NCBI RefSeq assembly: GCF_042643355.1
Contig: NZ_JBHRSS010000008.1
Location: forward strand, 372,001-436,000
DNA length: 64,000 nt
Reading direction: 5' to 3'
Source of the DNA: Salinisphaera aquimarina
GTDB lineage: Bacteria; Pseudomonadota; Gammaproteobacteria; Nevskiales; Salinisphaeraceae
Both the position numbers and the translations under genes were made by a program. Below the pieces are notes generated by a model. That model was given only the letters and a program-made list of their open reading frames with translations, had not been told where the DNA came from and did no database searches. Shown one piece after another: positions 56,971 through 64,000 of the stretch (position 1 is the stretch's first letter; the number at the start of each line of letters is the position of its first letter).

Positions 56971-58397
56971 CATGTGCGGCTATCAGGCTCCGGAACACCG
57001 GCGGGCCGGAACCACCCGAGTGTCTCGTGCAACCGCACCACTTCTCCGACGATAAGCAGCGTCGGACCGTCGATCGTGAGCCGGGCCGCCCGTGCCGGCA
57101 GGTCGGCCAGCGTACCCACGACCAGGCGCTGGCGCGCCGTGGTGCCGTCGATGACCAGCGCCGCCGGCCAGTCCGCGGCCAGGCCGTAGGTCTGCAGCGC
57201 GGCGCAGATGATCGGCAGGCTCTTCAATGCCATGAAGAAAACCACCGTCTGGCCAGGCTGCGCCAGTTGTTGCCACGACAGATCGAGCGCGCCCTCTTTC
57301 AGATGGCCGGTGACGAAGGTCACCGACTGAGCATAGTCGCGGTGCGTCAACGGAATACCGGCATAGGCCGCGCAACCACTGGCCGCGGTGATGCCGGGCA
57401 CCACCTGAAACGGAATCCCGGCCTCGGCCAGCTGCGAGATCTCCTCACCGCCCCGCCCGAAGACGAAGGGATCCCCGCCCTTGAGGCGCAGCACGCGCCG
57501 TCCCGCGCGGGCCAGGCGCACCATCAGTGCGTTGATGTCCTCCTGCGGCAATGTATGCCGTGATGCCCGCTTGCCGACGTGGATACGCTCGGCGTCGGCA
57601 TCGACGAGATCCAGGATCGCGGGCGCGATGAGGCTGTCGTAGAGCACGACGTCCGCGCGCTGCATCAGACGCAGGGCACGAAACGTGAGCAGATCCGGAT
57701 CGCCCGGCCCGCCGCCGACGAGATAGACCTCGCCGGTATCTCCTTCGGCGGCGGTCTGCGCTGTTTCGAGTGCGTGATCGAGGGCCTGGCGCGCCTGCGA
57801 CAGCCGTCCGGCGAACACCTGCTCAGCTATCGGGCCGTCGAGTACGCGCAGCCAGAAGGCGGCGCGCTGCGATTGAGGCAGGCGTTGACGCACGCGCTCG
57901 CGATAGGCGCCGGCCAGCGTGGCCAGTTCACCATAGGCACGCGGCACCCACGCCTCGAGGCGCGCTCTGAGAATGCGCGCCAGCGTGGGCGCCGTGCCGT
58001 CGCTGGCGATCGCGATCTGCAGCGATTCGCGCCGCACCACCGCGGGCGTGAGAAAATCCGACCCATCGGCGTCGTCGGCACGCTGGACCAGAACGCCGGC
58101 GGCCCGCGCCGCCGCCGCGATGTCCGCGTTCGCTACATGATCGTCGGTGAGCGCGAAGACCAGCCGCTGGTTATCTACATCGGCCGCGTTCGCCGCGCGC
58201 TCATGCCAGACCAGACGCCTCGCCTCGTGCCATGCCTGAATACGCGTATCGGCGCGTGGCGCAACCACGGTCACGCAGGCGCCGGCCTTGATCAGCCGCT
58301 CGATCCGGCGAGCCGCCACGCGCCCGCCGCCCACCACCAGCACCGGCTGGCCGGCGAGACGGATGAACAACGGCAATGTGGGAGGCGAACTCGACAA
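56970..58397 (-). CDS. cysG: Siroheme synthase (trifunctional)
   Basis: 475 residues. The N-terminal half (1-205) has the NAD motif VLVVGGGRVAARRI and performs precorrin-2 oxidation and iron chelation; SDGTAPTLARILR includes the phosphorylatable-Ser region. The C-terminal half is the uroporphyrinogen-III methyltransferase: YLVGGGPGDPDLLTFRALRL, RLKGGDPFVFGRGGEE, PGITAASGCAAYAGIPLTHRD. Siroheme is the cofactor of sulfite reductase. The gene sits beside the TauE/SafE permease and cysB, forming a sulfur-assimilation neighbourhood, and near serS as in Pseudomonas. Confidence 0.96.
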   Translation of the reverse strand: MSSSPPTLPLFIRLAGQPVLVVGGGRVAARRIERLIKAGACVTVVAPRADTRIQAWHEARRLVWHERAANAADVDNQRLVFALTDDHVANADIAAAARAAGVLVQRADDADGSDFLTPAVVRRESLQIAIASDGTAPTLARILRARLEAWVPRAYGELATLAGAYRERVRQRLPQSQRAAFWLRVLDGPIAEQVFAGRLSQARQALDHALETAQTAAEGDTGEVYLVGGGPGDPDLLTFRALRLMQRADVVLYDSLIAPAILDLVDADAERIHVGKRASRHTLPQEDINALMVRLARAGRRVLRLKGGDPFVFGRGGEEISQLAEAGIPFQVVPGITAASGCAAYAGIPLTHRDYAQSVTFVTGHLKEGALDLSWQQLAQPGQTVVFFMALKSLPIICAALQTYGLAADWPAALVIDGTTARQRLVVGTLADLPARAARLTIDGPTLLIVGEVVRLHETLGWFRPAGVPEPDSRT

Positions 58398-58438
58398 AAC
58401 AGGTCAATCGGTTGGGCGAACACGGCGCCGACGCCTTG

Positions 58439-59248
58439 TCAGCTGCCCATCAGAGAACGGGCGCTGTCGAAAAGCATGCTGGAGCCGATCACCAGGAGCA
58501 GAACCGATATGATCGGGCGCAGCAGGCCGTCTGGCAAACGCGTGCTCAGCCGGGTGCCGATATAGATGCCGGGCAGCGAGCCGAGCAGCAGCATGCCGAG
58601 TACCGGCAGATCGGTCGTACCCAGGCTCAGATGCCCGATGCCGGCAATCAGGGTGAGCGGCACCGCATGCGCGATATCGGTACCCACGATCTTGATCGCC
58701 GCCCGGCGCGGATAAAGCAGCAACAGCATGGTCGTGCCCAGCACGCCGGCGCCGACCGACGACAACGTCACCAGCACCCCGAGCAGCACGCCGCCGCCGA
58801 CCGTGATCGGCTCACGCCAGCGCAGCAGGCTCTTCGGAAGGCCGGACTCGTTGTCCGGATCGTTCTCCATGCGCGCCACCAGGCGCTTGCGAACGAGACT
58901 GAGCACGGCGGTGGCGATGATCGCCAGGCACAGCGTCATCGTCATCATGTTCTCGACCCATGGATGCAGGCCGACAAAATGCAGCCACAGGATCGTCAGG
59001 GTCGCAGCGGGCAGACTGCCGCTGGCCATCAGACCCACAACGCGCCAGTCGACGGTGCGCTGGCGGCCATGCAGCCAGGTACCGAAGCCCTTGGTGCCGG
59101 CGGCATAGAGCAGATCGGTGCCGACAGCGGCCGACGGTGCGAACCCGAAGAGCAGAATGAGCAGCGGCGTCATCAGCGAGCCACCGCCCACGCCGGTGAC
59201 ACCGACGGCCAAGCCTACGATCAAACCTGCCACGCTAAAAGCCAGCAT
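58439..59248 (-). CDS. TauE/SafE-family anion permease
   Basis: A 269-residue membrane protein with about eight helices in two repeats, each beginning with the family motif: VGLAVGVTGVGGGSLMTPLL and LLGVLVTLSSVGAGVLGTTML. TauE/SafE proteins export sulfite, sulfoacetate or similar anions, or take up sulfur compounds. It is transcribed divergently from cysB and heads toward cysG, 41 bases away. Control by CysB through the AT-rich gap is therefore likely. The substrate is not shown by the sequence. Confidence 0.9.
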   Translation of the reverse strand: MLAFSVAGLIVGLAVGVTGVGGGSLMTPLLILLFGFAPSAAVGTDLLYAAGTKGFGTWLHGRQRTVDWRVVGLMASGSLPAATLTILWLHFVGLHPWVENMMTMTLCLAIIATAVLSLVRKRLVARMENDPDNESGLPKSLLRWREPITVGGGVLLGVLVTLSSVGAGVLGTTMLLLLYPRRAAIKIVGTDIAHAVPLTLIAGIGHLSLGTTDLPVLGMLLLGSLPGIYIGTRLSTRLPDGLLRPIISVLLLVIGSSMLFDSARSLMGS

Positions 59249-59298
59249 CGCCCGTGAATTCCTGAGTCATCAAAGCGCGCAGGCTAGCAGTCGGGCTT

Positions 59299-59350
59299 AA
59301 AATCGGATAGAAATATATATTTATAGTTTAATAATGCTAGAGCATATAAA
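59299..59350. promoter_or_regulatory. AT-rich control region between tauE-type gene and cysB
   Basis: The 129-base divergent gap contains a sharply AT-rich block (AAATATATATTTATAG and nearby), a small palindrome ATGCT-AG-AGCAT at 59334-59345, and TATAAA at 59345-59350, 28 bases before the cysB ATG. CysB sites are AT-rich and poorly conserved, so this is a candidate CysB-binding and promoter zone for both genes. Confidence 0.5.
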
Positions 59351-59377
59351 ACTTCCGCCAGCAGCCAATCGAATCGC

Positions 59378-60358
59378 ATGAAACTACGCCAGCTCGTCTA
59401 TATCAACGAAGTCGCCAAACGGCGCTTGAACATCACCGCCGCGGCCCAGGCGCTGCATACCTCGCAGCCCGGGGTGAGCAAGCAGATCCGCCTGCTGGAA
59501 GAAGAGCTGGGCGTGCTCGTGTTCGAACGCAACGGCAAGCACCTGGACCGGATCACGCCGGCCGGCGAGCGGATTCTGGAAACCACGCGGCGGATACTCT
59601 CCGAGGTCGAGAACATCACCCGCACCGCCACCGAGTTCGCGGACGCCGACCGTGGCTCGCTATGCGTGGCCACCACCCATACCCAGGCACGCTACGCCCT
59701 GCCGGACGTCATCGGCGCGTTCCGGCGCGAATACCCGCAGGTTTCGCTGCATATCAACCAGGGCGCGCCGCCGCAGATCGCGGGCTGGGCCGCGGCAGGC
59801 GATGCCGATTTCGCGATCGCGACCGAGGCCATGGAGCACTATGACGAACTGATCATGCTGCCCTGCTATCACTGGAACCGCTGTGTACTGGTGCCCCGGG
59901 GTCATCCGCTGGCCGACACAAAGGAGCTGTCACTGGCCGCGCTCGCCGAGCAGCCGATCGTGACCTATACCTTCGGGTTCACTGGCCGTTCCAATCTGGA
60001 CGCGGCCTTCGACGCCGAGGGCTTTACGCCCAATGTGGTGCTGACCGCGGTCGACGCCGACGTGATCAAGACCTATGTACGGCTGGGGCTCGGGGTCGGC
60101 GTGGTCGCCAACATGGCCTACGACGAAGGCAGCGATCAGGACCTGGTGCGCTTGGATGCCAGCCATCTGTTCGAATCGAGCACCACGCATATCGGCTTCC
60201 GCAACAATCTGTTCCTGCGCGGCTATATGCGCCGCTTCATCGAGACCTTCGCGCCGCATCTGACCAGCGCGCGCCTGGATCAGGCCATCGCCAGCTATCC
60301 CGGCGACGATTATGACGCGCTGGTGCGAGAACTCTGGGCCGAGTTGCCCTGCCGCTGA
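59378..60358 (+). CDS. cysB: LysR-family sulfur regulator CysB
   Basis: 326 residues, highly typical of CysB: MKLRQLVYINEVAKRRLNI at the start, then the winged helix TAAAQALHTSQPGVSKQIRLLEEELGV. The effector domain contains the anion-binding ATTHTQARYALP with its Thr pair, QGAPPQIA, TYTFGFTGRS and VKTYVRLGLGVGVVA-like sequence (DADVIKTYVRLGLGVGVVA). It activates cysteine biosynthesis genes when N-acetylserine signals sulfur shortage. It faces the permease gene divergently and converges on serS. Confidence 0.96.
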   Translation: MKLRQLVYINEVAKRRLNITAAAQALHTSQPGVSKQIRLLEEELGVLVFERNGKHLDRITPAGERILETTRRILSEVENITRTATEFADADRGSLCVATTHTQARYALPDVIGAFRREYPQVSLHINQGAPPQIAGWAAAGDADFAIATEAMEHYDELIMLPCYHWNRCVLVPRGHPLADTKELSLAALAEQPIVTYTFGFTGRSNLDAAFDAEGFTPNVVLTAVDADVIKTYVRLGLGVGVVANMAYDEGSDQDLVRLDASHLFESSTTHIGFRNNLFLRGYMRRFIETFAPHLTSARLDQAIASYPGDDYDALVRELWAELPCR

Positions 60359-60389
60359 GGCACCGACGCGCGCGACAGCCAGCCGCGCG

Positions 60390-60410
60390 GCGCCGGTATC
60401 AAGCCGGCGC
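60390..60410. terminator. Hairpin between convergent cysB and serS
   Basis: Perfect 7-base arms GCGCCGG (60390-60396) and CCGGCGC (60404-60410) around TATCAAG, with the serS stop codon in the loop. No T run follows on either strand, so it is at best a weak or factor-assisted terminator shared by both genes. Confidence 0.35.
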
Positions 60411-61676
60411 GAGCCGCGTCATGCCGCCGGCGAATGGCTGCAATGCGGCCGGAATATCGACGCTGCCATCGGCGTTCTGGTGGTTTTCCAGCAGCGCGAC
60501 GAGGGTGCGACCGATCGCCAGCCCCGAGCCGTTGAGGGTATGCAGCAACCGCGGCTTGCCGCTCTCCGGGTCCCGATAGCGCGCGCCCATCCGGCGCGCC
60601 TGAAAATCGCGCGTGTTGCTGCAGGACGAGATCTCGCGGTAGGTCTCCTGGCTGGGCAGCCAGACCTCGAGATCATAGGTGCGGGCGGCCGCAAAGCCGA
60701 TATCGCCACCGCACAGATCCACGACACGATACGGCAGTTCCAACCCCTGCAGCACCGATTCGGCGCTCGCCACCAGCGCCTCGAGCGCCGCGGCCGAGTC
60801 GTCCGGATGGACGATATTGATCATCTCCACCTTTTCGAACTGGTGCTGACGAATCATGCCACGCACGTCGCGACCCGCCGAACCGGCCTCGGAGCGGAAA
60901 CACGGCGAATGGGTCACGTAGCGCAGCGGCAGGTTCTCGTATTCGACGATCTCGTCGGCGACGATATTGGTCACCGGCACTTCCGCGGTCGGGATCAGAT
61001 AATAGTCGTCGGGCTCGGCCAGCCGGAACAGATCCTCGCCGAACTTGGGCAACTGCCCGGTCCCGAACAGCGACCGCGCGTTGACGATGTAGGGTACGTT
61101 GAGCTCGGTATAGCCGTTGCCCGTATGAATTTCGAGCATATAGGCGATCAGCGCACGGTGGATGCGCGCGACACCGCCCTTGAGCAGCGAAAACCGCGCA
61201 CCGGTGATCTTCGCCGCGGTCGCGGCGTCGAGGCCGTCGATCAGCGCACCGATTTCGACGTGATCGCGTACGCTGAAGTCGAAACCGCGCGGCTCGCCCC
61301 AGCGCCGCACTTCGACGTTGTCTTCCTCGCTGGCGCCATCGGGTATATCGTCCTGCGGCAGATTGGGCAGGCCCGCGCGGATATCGTCGAGCTGCTGCTG
61401 GACGGTGTCCAGTTCGCCCTTGGCAAGATCGAGCTGTTCACCAAGCCCGGCCACGGCCTGCTTGAGCGGTTCGATATCCTCGCCGGCGGCCTTGGCCTGG
61501 CCGATCGACTTGGAGCGCTTGTTGCGCTCTGCCTGCAGTTCCTCGGTGCGCGTCTGCAGATCCTTGCGGCGCGCGTCGAGCGTTGCGTAGGCATCGGCGT
61601 CGAAGACGAAACCGCGCCGGGACAGGGCCGCGGAAACGGCCTGCGGATCGTTGCGTAGCAGGCGGGAATCGAGCAT
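60399..61676 (-). CDS. serS: Seryl-tRNA synthetase
   Basis: 425 residues from the ATG at 61676 (MLDSRLLRNDP). The N-terminal tRNA-binding coiled coil spans about 28-100. Class II motifs follow: the TAEVPVTNIVADEIV region, motif 2 CFRSEAGSAGRDVRGMIRQHQF and motif 3 NGSGLAIGRTLVALLEN. EISSCSNTRDFQARRMGARYR is the serine-binding region. It is divergent from the sensor kinase gene (124-base gap). Confidence 0.97.
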   Translation of the reverse strand: MLDSRLLRNDPQAVSAALSRRGFVFDADAYATLDARRKDLQTRTEELQAERNKRSKSIGQAKAAGEDIEPLKQAVAGLGEQLDLAKGELDTVQQQLDDIRAGLPNLPQDDIPDGASEEDNVEVRRWGEPRGFDFSVRDHVEIGALIDGLDAATAAKITGARFSLLKGGVARIHRALIAYMLEIHTGNGYTELNVPYIVNARSLFGTGQLPKFGEDLFRLAEPDDYYLIPTAEVPVTNIVADEIVEYENLPLRYVTHSPCFRSEAGSAGRDVRGMIRQHQFEKVEMINIVHPDDSAAALEALVASAESVLQGLELPYRVVDLCGGDIGFAAARTYDLEVWLPSQETYREISSCSNTRDFQARRMGARYRDPESGKPRLLHTLNGSGLAIGRTLVALLENHQNADGSVDIPAALQPFAGGMTRLAPA

Positions 61677-61800
61677 AACGTGAAGAATCGGGAATTTGCG
61701 CGGCATTATATGGCCGACAGAAGTCGGCTGCAGCCACGCGGCGTCGATAACGAATCCGTGATTACTGCAACGACGGAATAAACCGTCGGGGGACAACATC

Positions 61801-64000
61801 ATCGTCAGCGCCTGGATACTTGTCTGCATATCGATCGTCTATATCGGCGTGCTGTTCGCGATCGCATGGTTCGGCGACCGGCGCGGACGCCTCAACAAGC
61901 GCCCCGGGCCGCGGCCGGTGGTGTATGCGCTGTCGCTGGCGGTGTACTGCACATCGTGGACGTTCTTCGGCAACGTCGGCAGCGCGGCGACCCAGGGCTG
62001 GACCTATCTGCCGATCTACGTCGGCCCGATGATCGCACTGCTGGTGTTCTCGCCGGTGCTGCGCAAGATGCTGCTGATCGCCAAGCAGCAGAACACCACC
62101 TCCATCGCCGACTTCATCGCCGCGCGCTACGGCAAATCGCAGGGCCTGGCGGCGCTGATCTCGGCCATTGCCCTGGTCGTGGTGCTGCCGTATATCGCGC
62201 TGCAGCTCAAAGCACTGACGATGTCGTTCTACACCCTCACGCAGGGCGCGCACGCCTCTCCGGCGGCGAGCACGCCGGACGCGCCCTGGTCGGATACCGG
62301 CCTGTATGTCGCCATTCTCATGGCCCTGTTCACGATCTTCTTTGGCACGCGGCATGTGAATCCGCGCGAGTCGCATCAGGGCCTCATCCTGGCGATCGCC
62401 TTCGAGTCGATCGTCAAGCTGGTGGCATTTCTGAGCGTCGGCCTGTTCGTGGTCTACGGTATGTTCAACGGCCTCGACGACCTGTTCGCACAGGCCGCGC
62501 AGGTACCGCGCTTCAACGCGCTGTTCGACGGGCCGCTGATCAGTCCGCGCTTCATCACCACTACCCTGCTCGCCGTTTCCGCGATCCTGTGTCTGCCGCG
62601 TCAGTTCCACGTCGGCGTGGTCGAAAACACCGATACCCGCGATCTGGTCACCGCGCGCTGGCTGTTTCCGCTGTACATGGTGCTGATGTCATTGTTTGTG
62701 GTGCCGTTGGCGGCGGCCGGCCTGATCATATTTTCGGGCGGTGGCATCAACCCGGACCGTTTCGTGCTCGCATTGCCGCTGCAGGGCGATGCCCATGCGA
62801 TCGCGCTGATCGCCTATATCGGCGGCATGTCGGCCGGCACCAGCATGGTGATCATGGCCACGGTCACGCTGTCGACCATGCTCTGCAACGAGATCGTGGT
62901 ACCACTGGCCCTGCGTCTGCCGCGTTTGGGCTTCGTCAGCGGCCGTCATATCGGCGATTCGTTGCTGCGTATTCGACGTATTCTCATCGTCGTGATTCTC
63001 GCGCTCGCCTGGTGTTGTTACCGGCTGTTCGGCTCGTCCGAGGCGCTGGCCTCGATCGGCCTGCTCTCCTTCGCCGGTGCTGCGCTGTTTCTGCCGCCGC
63101 TGGTCGGCGGTCTGTACATACGCCGGATCGGCAGCCAGGGCGTCATTGCAGGCCTCGCCGCCGGAATCGCGGTCTGGGCATATACCCTGGTGCTGCCCAA
63201 TCTTGCCGCGGTCGGCTGGCTGGATACCGGCTGGATCACGACGGGCCCGTTCGGCATCGCCTGGCTCAAGCCCCAGGCCCTGTTCGACTACGACTTCGGC
63301 GATGCCCTCACCCACGGTGTGTTCTGGATCCTGGCCGTGGATATCGCCGCCATCATCGCGGTGTCTTTCAATACGTCCACGAGTCTGATCGAACGCGCCC
63401 AGGCCATCGCCTTCGTCGATCTCGGCATGCAAAGCCAACCTCGCCGGCGCGTGGAGACCCGTCAGCCGGCCATCCGCGTGGCCGAGCTCGAGGTGCTGCT
63501 GCAGCGTTTTCTCGGCGCCCAAGCGGCCCGCGCGACGCTCGAAGACTATGCCGGCAACCACAGCCACGAAATGCTGGGCAATCAGCTGGCCGACGCCCAC
63601 CTGCTGCAGTTCGCCGAGCGGCGGCTGGCCGGTGTGGTCGGCAGCGCATCCGCGCGGCTGATGCTGGCGTCCGGGCTGCGCCAGCGTGATCTCGCCATCG
63701 ACGATATGGTGCGCCTGCTCGATCGCACCGCCGATGCGGTCCAGTTCAATCGCAACGTGCTGCAGGCGGCGCTGGAAAATATCGACCAGGGCATTTCCGT
63801 GATCGATCACGATCTGCGGCTCGTGGCCTGGAATACGCGTTATCTCGAATTGTTCGAGTATCCGCCGGGGCTGGTACGCGACGGGCGTCCGGTGGCGGAC
63901 CTGATCCGGTTCAACGCCATGCGCGGAGAATGCGGGCCGGGCCCGGTCGAGGAGCATGTCAGCAAACGCCTGGCCTACATGCGTGAAGGCCGGCCGCACC
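61801..64000 (+). CDS. SSS-transporter-type sensor kinase, N-terminal part
   Basis: About 733 codons are visible; the frame is open to the right edge. The first 500 residues or so are a sodium/solute symporter-like membrane module with about 13 helices (start IVSAWILVCISIVYIGVLFA; QNTTSIADFIAARYGKSQG; LPRQFHVGVVEN; GGMSAGTSMVIM). A cytoplasmic linker (about 550-640) follows, then a PAS domain opening LENIDQGISVIDHDLRLVAWN. This is the CbrA-like type that senses nutrients through a transporter domain; the kinase part lies outside the window. No ATG, GTG or TTG occurs at the expected start. ATC at 61801, with GGGGGA seven bases upstream, is the best candidate. Confidence 0.85.
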   Translation, partial: MVSAWILVCISIVYIGVLFAIAWFGDRRGRLNKRPGPRPVVYALSLAVYCTSWTFFGNVGSAATQGWTYLPIYVGPMIALLVFSPVLRKMLLIAKQQNTTSIADFIAARYGKSQGLAALISAIALVVVLPYIALQLKALTMSFYTLTQGAHASPAASTPDAPWSDTGLYVAILMALFTIFFGTRHVNPRESHQGLILAIAFESIVKLVAFLSVGLFVVYGMFNGLDDLFAQAAQVPRFNALFDGPLISPRFITTTLLAVSAILCLPRQFHVGVVENTDTRDLVTARWLFPLYMVLMSLFVVPLAAAGLIIFSGGGINPDRFVLALPLQGDAHAIALIAYIGGMSAGTSMVIMATVTLSTMLCNEIVVPLALRLPRLGFVSGRHIGDSLLRIRRILIVVILALAWCCYRLFGSSEALASIGLLSFAGAALFLPPLVGGLYIRRIGSQGVIAGLAAGIAVWAYTLVLPNLAAVGWLDTGWITTGPFGIAWLKPQALFDYDFGDALTHGVFWILAVDIAAIIAVSFNTSTSLIERAQAIAFVDLGMQSQPRRRVETRQPAIRVAELEVLLQRFLGAQAARATLEDYAGNHSHEMLGNQLADAHLLQFAERRLAGVVGSASARLMLASGLRQRDLAIDDMVRLLDRTADAVQFNRNVLQAALENIDQGISVIDHDLRLVAWNTRYLELFEYPPGLVRDGRPVADLIRFNAMRGECGPGPVEEHVSKRLAYMREGRPH

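Noticed and set aside
61866..63689. A 607-codon plus-strand frame over the sensor kinase
   Set aside because: It is another frame of the transporter-type sensor, rich in Arg and Pro. The frame starting near 61801 gives proper membrane helices and a PAS domain and stays open to the edge.

Overview
The window is a dense, GC-rich stretch of a gammaproteobacterial chromosome. It holds 53 protein genes, two of them cut by the window edges, and I see no rRNA, tRNA, CRISPR array, prophage or insertion sequence. The block leuC-leuD-leuB-asd-fimV-truA-trpF-trpB-trpA-accD-folC-SPOR-cvpA-purF-metZ is the arrangement known from Pseudomonas and relatives. The efp/epmA/epmB module, parC/parE, cysG-serS and cysB also point to Gammaproteobacteria. 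Gene content and base composition would fit a Salinisphaera/Nevskiales-type marine organism, but that placement is a guess and I did no homology search.

Layout. 1-4 kb: a lipoprotein fragment, an outer-membrane porin and phoB-phoR with a good Pho box. 4-12 kb: pepN, a FabH2-type ketoacyl synthase, a 0.4-kb nested palindromic element, two alpha/beta hydrolases, a small membrane protein and pyrD. 12-15.4 kb: dusA, a cyclophilin with two possible starts, lpxH and a DUF455 ferritin-like protein. 15.4-33.3 kb: the long minus-strand biosynthetic array running from leuC to metZ, with many 4-base stop/start overlaps. 33.3-42 kb: a divergent LysR regulator, a TPR protein with a duplicated NTF2-like domain, aroC, prmB, psd and the EF-P beta-lysylation genes. 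A second nested palindromic element follows. 42-48.5 kb: a FimX-like degenerate GGDEF-EAL protein, then parC and parE. 48.6-56.1 kb: xseB, and a five-gene signalling operon (nuclease lipoprotein, triple-receiver hybrid kinase, CheR, CheB, receiver-diguanylate cyclase). 56.2-64 kb: yccA, cysG, a TauE/SafE permease, cysB, serS, and the start of a transporter-type (SSS-PAS) sensor kinase.

How the genes work together. The core is amino-acid (Leu, Trp, Met, chorismate, Lys/Thr via Asd), purine, pyrimidine, folate, lipid and siroheme biosynthesis. Three regulator/target pairs are visible: PhoB with its own promoter and perhaps the porin, a LysR protein facing leuC, and CysB facing a sulfur-type permease beside cysG. 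Three genes bear on surface motility or c-di-GMP: FimV, the FimX-like protein and the receiver-GGDEF protein.

The least ordinary features are two related composite palindromes (8042-8459 and 41808-42073). Each pairs two different members of one hairpin family in opposite orientation inside a locus-specific outer inverted repeat. The other is the CheR/CheB operon with no chemoreceptor, whose kinase carries a Glu-rich repeated coiled coil that could be the methylation substrate.
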